DNA of 64,000 nucleotides from Peptococcaceae bacterium 1198_IL3148 (GCA_036763105.1 JBAIYS010000002.1:186001-250000); one strand, 5' to 3'. Positions 1 through 7,767 are shown, counted from the first letter of the stretch. Translations and numbers: made by a program. The notes: generated by a model from the letters alone, not told the origin.

Positions 1-173
1 TTCTACCTGCAAACGATGCAACAGCAGAAGGAATTCTTTATACAGATGTTGACGTGACAAACGGACCGCAACCAGGTTCTTTAATCGTTGAAGCCTATGT
101 TTTAGAGGATCGTTTACCGGTTGCTCCTGCTGCTGAAGCAAAAACAGCTCTAACAAAAATTACATTCCGCTAA
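1..173 (+). CDS. Phage head decoration protein, 3' end only
   Basis: This is the C-terminal part (about 56 residues) of an open frame entering from the left edge and stopping at TAA 171-173. The residues AEGILYTDVDVTNG and the closing ALTKITFR are of the kind seen in capsid-stabilising decoration proteins (lambda gpD-like), which sit directly before a family-E capsid gene. The next gene is that capsid gene, which supports the reading. The protein would bind the outside of the expanded head. Only the tail of the gene is visible, so the family call is an inference. Confidence 0.6.
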   Translation, partial: LPANDATAEGILYTDVDVTNGPQPGSLIVEAYVLEDRLPVAPAAEAKTALTKITFR

Positions 174-204
174 TTAATAGCGATTATTTAGGAGGTTATG
201 AAAT

Positions 205-1224
205 ATGCCAGATGTATTAGAACTTTTTAACTCTGAAACTGTATTGAACTATCTGAAAAATCGTCAATATAAACCACTTTTGGGAGAAACACTTTTCCCA
301 GAAGTTAAGCACGAAACACTTGATTTCAGCTACCTAGTTGGGGCAAGCTCACTGCCGGTTGTAGCATCTGTCCATGCATTTGATACAGAAGCTGAAATTG
401 GATCTCGTGAGGCTGCTAAGCAAGCGCTAGAAGCGGCATATATTAAACGTAAAATGCAACTAACTGAAAAAGATTTAATTGCGCTACAGTTCCCGCGCAC
501 ACAAGGTGAACAACAATATTTGATGAGCCAAGTGTTTAATGACATCGATAGATTGGTTGCCGGCGTAAAAGCGCGTGTTGAATTGATGCGTATGGAGGCA
601 TTAACAACAGGAAAGGTAACTTTAAACGAAAATGGACTAAATATGATTGTAGATTATCATGTTCCAAGTGAACACCAAGAAACTTTGACAGGTACTGATT
701 TGTGGACTAATGAAAATGCAGACATTATTGGTGATTTAGAACGCTGGCAGGATTCTTTAGATGAAAAAGCAACTCGTGCTTTAACTTCTACAAAGGTGCT
801 AACTCAAATATTGCGCAATAGTAAAATTATTGGTTATTTATTCGGCAAAGATTCTGGCCGAATTCCAACTAGACAAGATTTAAATGCGTTTCTTATCCAG
901 CACGACTTGCCAACTATCGCAGTTTACGATTCAAAATATCGCAAGCAAAATGCTGACGGTACTTACACTACTGCCCGTTTCTTCGGGGAAAATAAATTTG
1001 TTATGTTCGGTGATGGAATCCTTGGTGAAACGCTATATGGACCAACACCGGAAGAAAGCCGCATGATTCGTGAAGGTGCAAATGTTTCTAATGTAGACAA
1101 GGTGATTGCTATGGTTTATGAAGAAGGTAAGGACCCTATCTCTACTTGGACAAAAGCAGCGGCTACAGCTATACCTTCATTCCCAGAAGCGAATAATGTA
1201 TTCCAAGCACAGCCGATTGCTTAA
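205..1224 (+). CDS. Major capsid protein, family E
   Basis: The 339-residue product has the length and pattern of phage major capsid protein E: an N-terminal arm with NYLKNRQYKPLLGETLFP and a DFSYLVG segment, an EAEIGSREA turn, then a mixed alpha/beta core. It would form the icosahedral shell. A clear AGGAGG site precedes the ATG. It lies between a decoration-protein gene and small connector genes, the usual order for this capsid family and different from the HK97-fold order with protease. No scaffold or protease is visible because the window starts here. Confidence 0.88.
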   Translation: MPDVLELFNSETVLNYLKNRQYKPLLGETLFPEVKHETLDFSYLVGASSLPVVASVHAFDTEAEIGSREAAKQALEAAYIKRKMQLTEKDLIALQFPRTQGEQQYLMSQVFNDIDRLVAGVKARVELMRMEALTTGKVTLNENGLNMIVDYHVPSEHQETLTGTDLWTNENADIIGDLERWQDSLDEKATRALTSTKVLTQILRNSKIIGYLFGKDSGRIPTRQDLNAFLIQHDLPTIAVYDSKYRKQNADGTYTTARFFGENKFVMFGDGILGETLYGPTPEESRMIREGANVSNVDKVIAMVYEEGKDPISTWTKAAATAIPSFPEANNVFQAQPIA

Positions 1225-1241
1225 TTAGGAGGTAAATTAAA

Positions 1242-1412
1242 ATGGCTAAAATCAAAGTAAAGGTAAAAGCTGGTGTTTTCCCTGTGAGGTATAATGGCGA
1301 ACGCTATGCAGCAGGAGATGTAGTCTCAATTGAAGATAAACACTTTAATGCTTCCGTATTTGAAAAAGTTGAAGCTACAAAAGTGAAGGAAGTTACTGAA
1401 AAAGCTGAATAG
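1242..1412 (+). CDS. Small phage protein between capsid and connector
   Basis: A 56-residue ORF with a good Shine-Dalgarno (AGGAGG at 1227-1232) and tight spacing to both neighbours. It is Lys-rich and contains VKAGVFPVRYNGERYAAGD, a beta-rich pattern that I recall in short hypothetical proteins found right after phage capsid genes. It could be a minor head or connector-associated protein. No motif gives a function. Confidence 0.7.
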   Translation: MAKIKVKVKAGVFPVRYNGERYAAGDVVSIEDKHFNASVFEKVEATKVKEVTEKAE

Positions 1413-1423
1413 GGCGTGATACT

Positions 1424-1819
1424 ATGCTCGAAGATGTAAAAGGGCGATTGGATTCACTGGGGATTAATATCCCCGGTGAACCTAACAACGCTGATGAAGT
1501 GATCATAAACTTTACGATAAACAAAGTAACAAATCATATTAATAGTCAAACAAATTTAGATGCAATTCCTCATGGTTTACATGAAATTGCCGTAGATATG
1601 GTTGTCGGCGAATACCTTTTTGTTAAGAAAGCAATGGGCCAACTAAATTTAGAAACAATCAATTTTTCACCAGTTGCTAAACAAGTGCAAGATGGCGATA
1701 CAAATGTAACATTTGCAGTGGAAGCGAGTGCCACTCCCGAAGCAAAATTTGATGCATTGGTGAACTACCTCCAGCACAATGAAGTTGATTTTGTAAAATA
1801 CCGGGTGTTGACATGGTAA
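1424..1819 (+). CDS. Head-tail connector protein (gp6/YqbG-like)
   Basis: A 131-residue mostly helical protein positioned directly after the capsid module, as the adaptor that docks under the portal does in PBSX/skin-type phages. The segment GLHEIAVDMVVGEYLFVKKAMGQL is a long helix typical of gp6-like connectors. Its 3' end overlaps the next gene by 7 bases, which indicates translational coupling. Assignment rests on position and size more than on a signature motif. Confidence 0.65.
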   Translation: MLEDVKGRLDSLGINIPGEPNNADEVIINFTINKVTNHINSQTNLDAIPHGLHEIAVDMVVGEYLFVKKAMGQLNLETINFSPVAKQVQDGDTNVTFAVEASATPEAKFDALVNYLQHNEVDFVKYRVLTW

Positions 1820-2175
1820 GCGCTCGGAGAAAAGCTCTAGAATTGCTTTGGAGGGGTACTTGTACAGTGAAAGCTTGGCAAGAGGTTAAGGATCCTATAA
1901 CGCATATAACTAGACATGAAGAAATAACGTTGTATGCAGGGTTAAAGTGCAAATTATCCCATGAAAAGTTAACTGTTGCATCCAATACAGGAGGCCCTGC
2001 GGTTATTGCGAAAAATGTAAAGCTATCACTCGGAAATGAGTATGAAATACCTGCTGGATGTAAAATTATCGTCACTCAGGACAATGTAACCACTGAATAT
2101 ACTCGAAGCGGGGAACCTGGTATCTTCATGGATCATCAAGAAATACGCTTAGAGTTATTTAAGGGGTATGCCTAA
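1813..2175 (+). CDS. Head-tail joining protein (YqbH/XkdH-like)
   Basis: A 120-residue beta-rich protein (CTVKAW, YAGLKCKLS, YEIPAGCKIIVTQD) in the xkdH/yqbH position of the conserved PBSX/skin gene order. Such proteins act as stopper or joining proteins at the neck. It overlaps the connector gene upstream and its TAA shares a base with the next ATG (2175), so the genes are translated as a unit. Confidence 0.65.
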   Translation: MVSARRKALELLWRGTCTVKAWQEVKDPITHITRHEEITLYAGLKCKLSHEKLTVASNTGGPAVIAKNVKLSLGNEYEIPAGCKIIVTQDNVTTEYTRSGEPGIFMDHQEIRLELFKGYA

Positions 2176-3837
2176 TGGCCAGGCGTTGGGGACGTGTGGA
2201 TTATCGGCAATTGCAGAAATTGCAGAAGCGTATGGAAAGACTTGAAAAAGTCGATTACGAAAAGTTTTGCGAGGCAATGGCAAAAGAATTAGCTGCTCGA
2301 TTGCTTGCAAAGGTCATCAAAAGGACTCCTGTTGCAGACCCGTCTAAATGGAAAAAGCCAGTTAAAGGATATGTCGGTGGAACCTTACGTAGAGGATGGA
2401 CAGCCGGTAAACAGCATTGGACAGAAACTAAAGATGGCAAATTGAGAACAAAAGGCATCGGTGGTAAATCCGGTTATGCCCAATCGCTTGAAGTAGTAAA
2501 AAGAGGTAATGTGTTTGAAATTTATGTAATCAATAACGTGGAATATGCCTTAACGTAATGGGGCATGTAAAACCGAGCAAAATCGGTAAACGCTAAACCT
2601 TATTAAAGAATATCTAGAATATGGTCATATTTATTTACTATTGGTACAATATAGGTAACCAAGTTAATGAGGTGATAATGTGGCTGTATTCAAAGATTTA
2701 ACAGGTCAAACATTTGGTAGATTAACCGTTATAAAGCTCTCTAAAGAAATAAAATCAGGCAATAGATATAGAAAATATTGGTTGTGTATTTGTGAGTGTG
2801 GTAATAAAAAAGATGTTCGCACAGATAGTTTGACTTCGGGAAATGTCAGGTCTTGTGGCTGCATTAAGAAAGAACAAGATCATAAAAACCTTACAAAAAA
2901 TCACCGCCATAAAATGAGTGGGACGAGGTTGTATGGTATATGGCAAAAAATGAAAGACCGTTGTTATAACAAAAATGTAAGGTCTTATAAGGATTATGGG
3001 GCTCGAGGGATTAAAGTATGCGATGATTGGTTAACGCCTGATAACTTCTTTGATTGGGCGCTTGCTAATGGATATAAGGACCATTTAACAATTGATAGAA
3101 TTAATAATGATGGCGATTATGAGCCTGATAATTGTAGATGGATAACTCCTAAAGAGCAAGCAAGAAATCGTCGTTCCAATATTGAAGTTGAGTATCTAGG
3201 TGAAAAGATGACTATGATTGAAGCTGCCGAAAAATCAAATATATCTTATAAAGTCTTAAATGCAAGATATAGAAGAGGTGCACGAGGAGAAAATTTGTTT
3301 GCGCCTGTACAAGACGCAGGAAAAACTAGAGAAGTAAACTATCACGGACAAATAGTTACACTTAGAGAACTATCAGATATTACAGGAATTAATTATAATA
3401 CTTTAAGTAGTAGATGGAGAGCTGGTAAAAGAGGACCTGAACTATATGAATAAGGCATGCCGATACCGAGGTAACTTACTAGATTGCGAAAGGCTAGTAA
3501 GCACCGTAGAGCGTAGAAGGTGAATAAATATAATCCTTCCAAGAGTGCTCGGAACAAAAAGAACATCTCAAGATGTTCTTTTTGTTATGATGTACGCCGA
3601 ACCGGGGACGAATGAACGTCCCGTAATGCGAGGAAACTCCCGGAAGTAAAGGATAAAAAGCCTTTACGATAACAAAATGCATACGTTGAATTTGGGCACA
3701 GGACATCCGACCATCAAGGCTGGGTTCCAGGACGTTTCATGATGACCATATCTGCAGACGAATTACAAAATCAAGCGCCAAAAATCATTGAAAAGAAACT
3801 CATTAAATTATTAGGAGAGGCTTTCAGTGGAGATTAA
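2175..3837 (+). CDS. xkdI: Head-tail protein XkdI (HK97 gp10-like), split by a group I intron
   Basis: Exon 1 is 2175-2550 and exon 2 is 3680-3837; joined they total 534 bases and give a 177-residue protein in frame. Unspliced, exon 1 runs only to a stop at 2556. The junction restores ...NNVEYAS-YVEFGHRTSDHQGWVPG, the conserved C-terminal core of the HK97 gp10/XkdI family (tail completion or neck protein). A Lys/Arg-rich N-terminal half and RGWTAGK motif are in exon 1. Exon 2 overlaps the GTG of the next gene by 11 bases. The exon borders are inferred from P1 and P10 pairing and from frame; splicing is not shown. Confidence 0.85.
2680..3453 (+). CDS. Intron-encoded HNH homing endonuclease
   Basis: A 257-residue protein starting at GTG behind GAGGTG. 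It opens with DLTGQTFGRLTVI and a Cys-rich CICECGN...SCGC segment (possible zinc ribbon), then YGARGIKVCDDW and an HNH-type core LTIDRINNDGDYEPDNCRW with the trailing KEQARNRRSN. Two similar C-terminal blocks (YLGEKMTMIEAAE..., YHGQIVTLRELSD...) look like NUMOD-type helix-turn-helix DNA-binding repeats. Such enzymes cut intronless alleles and spread the intron. It lies wholly within the intron and disrupts no phage gene itself. Confidence 0.88.
   Translation: MAVFKDLTGQTFGRLTVIKLSKEIKSGNRYRKYWLCICECGNKKDVRTDSLTSGNVRSCGCIKKEQDHKNLTKNHRHKMSGTRLYGIWQKMKDRCYNKNVRSYKDYGARGIKVCDDWLTPDNFFDWALANGYKDHLTIDRINNDGDYEPDNCRWITPKEQARNRRSNIEVEYLGEKMTMIEAAEKSNISYKVLNARYRRGARGENLFAPVQDAGKTREVNYHGQIVTLRELSDITGINYNTLSSRWRAGKRGPELYE
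3553..3586 (+). repeat. Perfect 16-bp hairpin in the intron 3' domain (P9-type)
   Basis: AACAAAAAGAACATCT (3553-3568) is followed by a 2-base loop and its exact complement (3571-3586). It lies just after the P7 3' strand, where group I introns carry P9. A second hairpin GGGACG/CGTCCC follows at about 3606-3623 and GTAAAGG/CCTTTAC near 3646-3667. These are best read as P9 peripheral helices. Confidence 0.7.
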
Positions 3838-4249
3838 GAACATTATTGACGCTATCTCCATCAAGCTAAATCAAAAATTTGGAGACAGCTGCAGAATATA
3901 TGTTGACGAAGTACCGCAGGGGTTTAAAGCTCCTGTTTTTTTGATACTTTTTCTATCACTTGAACAAAAGAAACAAATCGGTAAACGGTGGCACATCACA
4001 ACGTTATTTAACGTGCAGTATTTCCCTTCCGGTGGCCATGTGGATGCTTCAAATCACGCTCTTAAGGTACAACAAGTATTAAAAGAAATAACATTGCTAA
4101 ATGGCGCCACAATGCTTGGTACGGGGGCAAACAGTGAAATTGTAGACGGTGTAGCTCATAGCTTTATTCATTTTAATTTCTTCTTGCAAGAACAAGAAGA
4201 AAAAATCTTCATGGAAACGCTAGGACAACATTCTAGATTGAGAGGGTGA
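3827..4249 (+). CDS. xkdJ: Tail terminator protein (XkdJ/YqbJ-like)
   Basis: A 140-residue protein beginning at GTG inside the end of xkdI exon 2. The pattern of an N-terminal helix (IIDAISIKLNQKFG), a beta strand pair with CRIYVDEVPQG, then FFLQEQEEK near the end fits the phage tail terminator fold that caps the tail tube and joins it to the head. It stands immediately before the sheath gene, as xkdJ/yqbJ does. Because it overlaps xkdI exon 2 its translation is coupled to the spliced or unspliced downstream RNA. Confidence 0.7.
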   Translation: MEIKNIIDAISIKLNQKFGDSCRIYVDEVPQGFKAPVFLILFLSLEQKKQIGKRWHITTLFNVQYFPSGGHVDASNHALKVQQVLKEITLLNGATMLGTGANSEIVDGVAHSFIHFNFFLQEQEEKIFMETLGQHSRLRG

Positions 4250-4253
4250 TAAA

Positions 4254-4454
4254 GTGGCAAGACAAAAAACGGTTGAAAAAGAACCAACTGAACAAACAAA
4301 GAAAGCAAAATATACTAAACACCAGCTTGTTAAAAGCAAAAAGTATGCAAATTATCGTGATGCCTTAAACGCCATTTTAGCAGATGGTGAAACTTACACG
4401 TTAATACAAGTTGATAATGCCTTAAAACAGTTTTATGAAGGAGGTAAAAAGTAA
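4254..4454 (+). CDS. Small conserved phage protein before the sheath gene
   Basis: A 66-residue Lys-rich protein with a GTG start behind GAGAGGGTG. The C-terminal part (YTKHQLVKSKKYANYRDALNAILADGETYTLIQVDNALKQF) resembles short hypothetical proteins that lie between yqbJ and the sheath gene in PBSX-type prophages. Its stop and the sheath ATG overlap as TAATG. Function unknown. Confidence 0.65.
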   Translation: MARQKTVEKEPTEQTKKAKYTKHQLVKSKKYANYRDALNAILADGETYTLIQVDNALKQFYEGGKK

Positions 4455-5764
4455 TGCTGGGTGGTGGTACATTTTTAACCCAAAACAAAGTTCTTCCCGG
4501 TACTTATCACAACTTTGTTAGCGCAGCACGTGCATTTGTTAATCTATCAGACCGTGGTTATGTTGGTTTACCGATAGCACTAGATTGGGGTCCAGATGGC
4601 GAGGTGTTCGGGGTTACTCAGGAGGATTTACAGAAAAATTCTCGTGAAATCTTCGGCTACGATTACACTGATAAAAAAATAAAAGGAATTCGTGATGTAT
4701 TTAAGAATGCTATCACTGTTTATTTCTACAAGTTAGCAGTAAATCCAGTTGCAGCATTCAATGAATTTGCAACAGCGAAATACAAAGGTGTTCGCGGTAA
4801 CGATATCAAGATTGTTATTCAGGCGAATGTAGATGAGCCTACTAAATTTGATGTTCAAACATTACTTGATAATGTAGTAGTGGACGAACAAACGGTAGCA
4901 GAGGCTAAAGAGTTAGTAGATAACGATTTTGTCGTGTTTAAAGCAGAAGCAACCCTTGCAGAAACTGCCGGAACACCATTAACAGGTGGTACAAATGGGG
5001 ATGCAGTTACAGGCGGAGCACACCAAGAGGCATTAGATGCGCTTGAAGCTTATGGATTTAACACACTTGGTTGCTTATCTGATGATGAAACCATTAAATC
5101 ACTCTATATTGAGTATACAAAGCGTTTACGTGACCAAGTGGGCGCTAAGTTCCAGCTTGTCGGTCATAAACTTGGTGCAGCTGACCATGAAGGTGTAATT
5201 GATGTCATCAATGATGCGCTTGATGATGAAGTTTATGGAGCAGTTTATTGGACAGTTGGAGCTCAAGCTGGGGTTGCGGTCAATAGATCAAATACGAATA
5301 AGCGTTATGATGGCGAATTTGCTTTGGACATGAAGGAAACACAAACACAGCAACAACTTTCTGCTTTATTACAAGCCGGAAAATATGTATTCCATCGTGT
5401 TGGTGACGAGATTCGTGTCCTTGAAGACGTCAATACATTCACTTCCTTTACTGTTGATAAAAACGAAGATTTCAGCATGAACCAAGTGATTCGAGTATTA
5501 GACCAAATCGCTATTGATACTGCAACGTTATTTAACACACGCTACTTAGGTAAAGTTCCAAATGACCAAAGTGGGCGTGTTTCTTTATGGGGCGATATTG
5601 TTGCGCACCGTAGGGAACTACAAGCAGTAAGAGCCATTCAAAACTTTGACCCAGACCAAGTTGGTGTTGAACAAGGAAATTCTAAAAAATCAGTAGTAGT
5701 AAATGAGGTTGTAGAGCCCACCGTGGCTATGTCTCAGCTTTATATTACTACGACTGTAGCATAA
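4454..5764 (+). CDS. xkdK: Contractile tail sheath protein (XkdK/YqbK family)
   Basis: The 436-residue product begins GGGTFLTQNKVLPGTYHNFV, the N-terminal signature of PBSX/skin-type sheath proteins, and continues through DRGYVGLPIALDWGP. An inserted beta domain (about 90-180) is followed by a Rossmann-like core and the conserved C-terminal segment (FNTRYLGKVPNDQSGRVSLWGDI). It forms the contractile outer tail cylinder, which fixes the virion as a myovirus-type particle. The length is normal for the family. Confidence 0.92.
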   Translation: MLGGGTFLTQNKVLPGTYHNFVSAARAFVNLSDRGYVGLPIALDWGPDGEVFGVTQEDLQKNSREIFGYDYTDKKIKGIRDVFKNAITVYFYKLAVNPVAAFNEFATAKYKGVRGNDIKIVIQANVDEPTKFDVQTLLDNVVVDEQTVAEAKELVDNDFVVFKAEATLAETAGTPLTGGTNGDAVTGGAHQEALDALEAYGFNTLGCLSDDETIKSLYIEYTKRLRDQVGAKFQLVGHKLGAADHEGVIDVINDALDDEVYGAVYWTVGAQAGVAVNRSNTNKRYDGEFALDMKETQTQQQLSALLQAGKYVFHRVGDEIRVLEDVNTFTSFTVDKNEDFSMNQVIRVLDQIAIDTATLFNTRYLGKVPNDQSGRVSLWGDIVAHRRELQAVRAIQNFDPDQVGVEQGNSKKSVVVNEVVEPTVAMSQLYITTTVA

Positions 5765-5777
5765 GGAGTGAGTGCAA

Positions 5778-6251
5778 ATGACTGAAACCATGCATGCAAA
5801 AGACGCTATTAGTGGAGCTGCCGGTGAAGCATTTGTAACTATCGAGGGGCAACGTTACAAATTTGCTAACTTAATTAACCTTGAGGCAAGGATGGAAAAA
5901 ACTAAAACGCAGGTTCCGATTCTTGGTAGGGTAGGGAAAGGTAATAAGTCTACTGGTGCAGAATATTCCGGCAGTGCTACTTTCCACTTCAATACTTCCA
6001 TTTTCAGAGAGTTGCTTTATCGTTACCAAGAAACAGGTGAGGATGTCTATTTTGATATCCAGGTTACAAATGACGATAAAACTTCCACAGTGGGCAGACA
6101 AACAACTATCTTAAAAGATTGCAATATTGATGGTGGAATTGTTGCTTTGCTTGATGCAGATGCAGAGTATCTAGAAGATTCTCTTGATTTTACTTTTGAA
6201 TCGTTTGAATTTCCTGAGAGGTATAGTATTTTAGATACGATGCTTTCCTAA
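5778..6251 (+). CDS. xkdM: Tail tube protein (XkdM/YqbM family)
   Basis: 157 residues from ATG 5778, chosen because AAGGAG at 5763-5768 is 9 bases away; the upstream GTG at 5772 is too close to it. The motifs HAKDAISGAAGEAFVTIEGQRY and STGAEYSGSATFHFNTSIFRELLYRY are characteristic of XkdM-like tube proteins. It polymerises inside the sheath. The order sheath-tube is canonical. A strong hairpin overlaps its stop codon. Confidence 0.9.
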   Translation: MTETMHAKDAISGAAGEAFVTIEGQRYKFANLINLEARMEKTKTQVPILGRVGKGNKSTGAEYSGSATFHFNTSIFRELLYRYQETGEDVYFDIQVTNDDKTSTVGRQTTILKDCNIDGGIVALLDADAEYLEDSLDFTFESFEFPERYSILDTMLS

Positions 6252-6281
6252 AAGAGCTCGCTTCGGTGAGCTCTTTTAAAT
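6250..6281 (+). terminator. Hairpin with UUCG loop after the tube gene
   Basis: AAAAGAGCTCGC / GTGAGCTCTTTT (6250-6261 and 6266-6277) closes a TTCG tetraloop and ends in a T run. It overlaps the xkdM stop. It may partly end transcription, giving high tube and sheath RNA relative to downstream genes. Confidence 0.85.
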
Positions 6282-6296
6282 ATGTAGAGGTGAAAA

Positions 6297-6509
6297 ATGA
6301 TGCATGCGAAAATAGCTTTTAAAAATGCTAGAGAGTTTCAAAGACTGCTAGAAAGAGCTACCACTCTATCCAATCAGCTTGAAGAAACTCTCCGGCGGAT
6401 CAGTGATTTCGAAGTAGACATACATGCAGAAACCAAAAATAAAGATTGTCCAGATAAGATTATAGAGCAAATCTCTAAACGATTAGAAAAAGCTACTCAT
6501 CATTTGTGA
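6297..6509 (+). CDS. Small coiled-coil protein, inserted in the tail module
   Basis: A 70-residue charged helical protein (FQRLLERATTLSNQLEETLRRISDFEVDI) preceded by AGAGGTG; either of the two adjacent ATGs (6297, 6300) could start it. It interrupts the normal xkdM-xkdN order, follows a terminator and faces a convergent small ORF, so it looks like an added gene. No family recognised. Confidence 0.55.
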   Translation: MMHAKIAFKNAREFQRLLERATTLSNQLEETLRRISDFEVDIHAETKNKDCPDKIIEQISKRLEKATHHL

Positions 6510-6546
6510 TTTCTTCATGATATTTTTTGAGCATTATCTTCGTTGT

Positions 6547-6675
6547 CTAAGCAGAAATTTTAACAAGTTGTTTTATCAGCTTATCTACTGAATCGTCTGT
6601 TTTGAATCGAGATTGTAATTCTTGAATTGTTTCTTCTTTTATTCTTTCAAAAACTTCTTGATTTAAAATAGACAC
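6547..6675 (-). CDS. Possible antisense-strand small gene
   Basis: On the minus strand an open frame encodes about 42 residues (ILNQEVFERIKEETIQELQ...), preceded by a near-perfect AAGGAGG (6675-6681). The start is unclear: GTG at 6675 touches the Shine-Dalgarno site, and the next well-spaced codon is ATT at 6669. It is charged and helical and convergent to the small gene at 6297-6509. All neighbouring tail genes are on the plus strand, so it may be a moron or a chance frame. Confidence 0.3.
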   Translation of the reverse strand: MSILNQEVFERIKEETIQELQSRFKTDDSVDKLIKQLVKISA

Positions 6676-6743
6676 CTCCTTCCAATGTCCTGATTCGACA
6701 GGGAGTGAGAAAATGCCTATTAAATTATTAGGAGGAATGTTTA

Positions 6744-7172
6744 ATGAGTAACTTACAAGCATTTTTTGCTCAAAACGTTGAAAAAGTAGAGATTGAAGAG
6801 CATGTAATATCAAAACGATTTAAAGATGAGAATGGGAATCCAATCCCTTGGAAGTTTGGAGCAATAAGCGGCGATGAAGATGCTGCAATTCGAAAGTCTT
6901 GCACGAAGCGTGTGCCTATTCCTGGCAAGAAAGGTTTGTACATGCCTGAAACAGATTATGAGTTATATACATTAAAAGTTACAGTCGCAACAATTAAGTA
7001 CCCTGATTTAAACAATGCCGAGCTTCAAAATTCATATGGTGTAATGGGTGCAGAAGCGTTACTCCAAAAAATGCTGTTACCTGGTGAGTTAACAGAAGTG
7101 AAGAAAATTTCTCAATCTGTAAACGGTTTTGACGTGGGTATGGATGAATTGGTGGAAGAAGCAAAAAACTAA
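6744..7172 (+). CDS. xkdN: Tail assembly chaperone (XkdN/YqbN-like), zero-frame product
   Basis: A 142-residue protein with AGGAGG upstream. DENGNPIPWKFGAISGDEDAAIRKSC and YELYTLKVTVATIKYPDLNNAELQ match the XkdN type of tail assembly chaperone, which coats the tape measure protein before tube polymerisation (equivalent to lambda gpG). It lies shortly before the tape measure gene. Its last codons carry a slippery heptamer giving a longer product. Confidence 0.82.
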   Translation: MSNLQAFFAQNVEKVEIEEHVISKRFKDENGNPIPWKFGAISGDEDAAIRKSCTKRVPIPGKKGLYMPETDYELYTLKVTVATIKYPDLNNAELQNSYGVMGAEALLQKMLLPGELTEVKKISQSVNGFDVGMDELVEEAKN

Positions 7173-7239
7173 TTGAAGACGGCGACCCAGAGGCTAATAT
7201 ACTCCACTATTGGATTCATAAGCTTAAAAGGTTGCCGTC
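7163..7239 (+). promoter_or_regulatory. Programmed -1 frameshift signal
   Basis: The heptamer AAAAAAC sits in the correct phase (A AAA AAC) directly before the zero-frame stop TAA 7170-7172. Eight bases further, GACGGCGACC (7178-7187) can pair with GGTTGCCGTC (7230-7239), a 10-bp stem with one G-U and a 42-base loop. Slippery site, spacer and stem match the usual arrangement. Confidence 0.82.
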
Positions 7240-7375
7240 TGAATATCTAGCCCTACCGCTACTAGATAAAGCCTTTGTTACTGCATCAATTCTTGTCAAA
7301 GTTGATAATGAAAAGAAGGCTCAAAAAGAAATAGAACGTAAAAGTAAAAAAGGTAGTAGAGGAAAAAGAAGGTAG
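7169..7375 (+). CDS. Frameshift extension of the chaperone (gpGT-like C-terminus)
   Basis: A -1 shift on A AAA AAC at 7163-7169 would continue from CTA 7169 in the new frame for 68 codons to TAG 7373-7375, giving a fusion of about 210 residues. The extension (LIEDGDPEANILHYWIHKLKRLPSEYLALPLLDKAFVTASI...) is helical and ends in a very basic tail KSKKGSRGKRR. It has no ribosome site or near start codon of its own, so frameshifting is the likely route, as known for tail chaperone genes of many phages. Confidence 0.8.
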   Translation, partial: LIEDGDPEANILHYWIHKLKRLPSEYLALPLLDKAFVTASILVKVDNEKKAQKEIERKSKKGSRGKRR

Positions 7376-7422
7376 ATGGTAGAACTCCTTTTCCGTATAT
7401 TATTGGATAAGGAGGTATTTTT

Positions 7423-7767
7423 ATGGCACAAAATAAAGTTATTGCTGGTGACTATGAAGGCAGTTTAATAATGGGGTTTGTTACACCAGGGATATATCCC
7501 AATCCAAAAGAGCGGCCCATTGAATTAACAAAAGAAAATGTTGTTAAGTATGAAGTTATTACAGAAGAACATCGCAAAAGCGCAATCAGTGGAGTTTCAA
7601 GGGGTTTGGTTGGTGGTGCATTATTAGGGCCAGTAGGGCTATTGGCAGGATTATCAGCCAAAAATAAAGGCACGTACGTAATTGCGATTGAATTTACTAA
7701 CGGTAAAAAATCCTTAATAGAAATAAACGAAAAATTGTATAAAGCATTAATAAAATCCATGTTTTAA
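7423..7767 (+). CDS. Glycine-rich small protein, probable moron
   Basis: A 114-residue protein with GGAGG ahead of its ATG. The centre (ISGVSRGLVGGALLGPVGLLAGLSAKNKG, about 58-86) is a short Gly-rich hydrophobic stretch, followed by a beta-like YVIAIEFTNGKKSLIEI tail. I recall similar short proteins in Firmicute chromosomes and phages but know no function. It sits between the chaperone and the tape measure gene, which are normally adjacent, and has its own terminator. Confidence 0.7.
   Translation: MAQNKVIAGDYEGSLIMGFVTPGIYPNPKERPIELTKENVVKYEVITEEHRKSAISGVSRGLVGGALLGPVGLLAGLSAKNKGTYVIAIEFTNGKKSLIEINEKLYKALIKSMF

Larger units (their letters stand above)
2551..3679 (+). mobile_element. Group I intron in xkdI with internal HNH endonuclease gene
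   Basis: The 1129-base insert shows the group I helices in order. P1 pairs exon ATGCCT (2545-2550) with GGGCAT (2561-2566), ending in a U-G pair at the splice site. P10 pairs exon 2 CATACG (3680-3685) with 2554-2560 around one bulged A. P2 is ACCGA/TCGGT (2572-2587), P3 is ACGCT/AGCGT (2590-2594 with 3510-3514), P4 ACCT/AGGT (2597-2600 with 3469-3472), P6 CTTACTAG/CTAGTAAG (3475-3501), P7 GCAC/GTGC (3501-3504 with 3545-3548), P8 AAGG/CCTT (3517-3538). The last intron base is G3679. The ORF sits between the P4 strands, i.e. in the P5 region. Helix assignments are by eye. Confidence 0.86.

Noticed and set aside
3553-3590. Rho-independent terminator inside the intron
   Set aside because: The T-rich part is inside the stem and no T run follows; the position fits a P9 helix of the group I intron.
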